Origin: an uncultured Clostridia bacterium
GTDB lineage: Bacteria; Bacillota; Clostridia; TANB77; CAG-508
Reading direction: 5' to 3'
Assembly: GCA_934179885.1 (NCBI GenBank)
Contig: CAKPQY010000069.1
Location: forward strand, 1 to 5,165
Length of the DNA: 5,165 bases
Shown: positions 5,160 through 5,165 of the stretch, one piece after another
Layout of the letters: each line of letters starts with the position of its first letter
Numbering within the stretch: the stretch's first letter is position 1
Made by a program: the position numbers and the translations under genes
The notes under the pieces: model-generated
Told to the model about the DNA's origin: nothing
The model's database searches: none
The model's input: the letters and a program-made list of their open reading frames with translations, nothing else

Positions 5160-5165
5160 ATGTAG

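Noticed and set aside
1..5165. CRISPR array, transposase, integrase, toxin-antitoxin pair or phage genes
   Set aside because: No regularly spaced repeats, transposase or recombinase motifs, or matching small gene pairs were seen on either strand.

Overview
The window is very AT-rich (hand-counted rows inside the genes give about 25-30% GC), with strong Shine-Dalgarno sites, sigma-A-type promoters, U-tract terminators and a tRNA with encoded CCA. This points to a low-GC Gram-positive bacterium, most likely a clostridial or related Firmicute. The species cannot be told from the sequence.

Layout. The left edge (3-191, +) holds the last 62 codons of a gene, possibly the flavodoxin domain of an A-type flavoprotein; a long hairpin covers its stop codon. 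A 220-bp intergenic stretch with several inverted repeats and a 12-bp palindrome leads to a good promoter and a 618-codon AMP-forming acyl-CoA synthetase (412-2268, +). Convergent with it is a 212-codon, cysteine-rich protein of unknown function (2314-2952, -). It has its own consensus promoter and terminator and is visibly richer in GC than its neighbours. Next comes an initiator tRNA-Met gene (3159-3234, +) with promoter and terminator. It is followed by a probable two-gene operon: a short RsmB/NOP2/Sun-type RNA cytosine-5 methyltransferase (3369-4262, +) and a cytoplasmic SGNH/GDSL hydrolase (4295-4990, +). The right edge carries a broken second initiator tRNA gene (5019-5073, +) that still has a terminator, then an unexplained hairpin.

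How the parts relate. The genes look like independent housekeeping units rather than one pathway: fatty-acid activation, translation initiation, and RNA modification with a small esterase-like partner. No defence system, mobile-element gene or CRISPR array is visible. The points most worth a second look are the tRNA remnant, whose T-stem differs from the intact copy by two compensated base pairs; the higher-GC six-cysteine protein; and a sharp change from GAA to GAG codons near the 3' ends of two genes. I see no convincing new multi-gene system.
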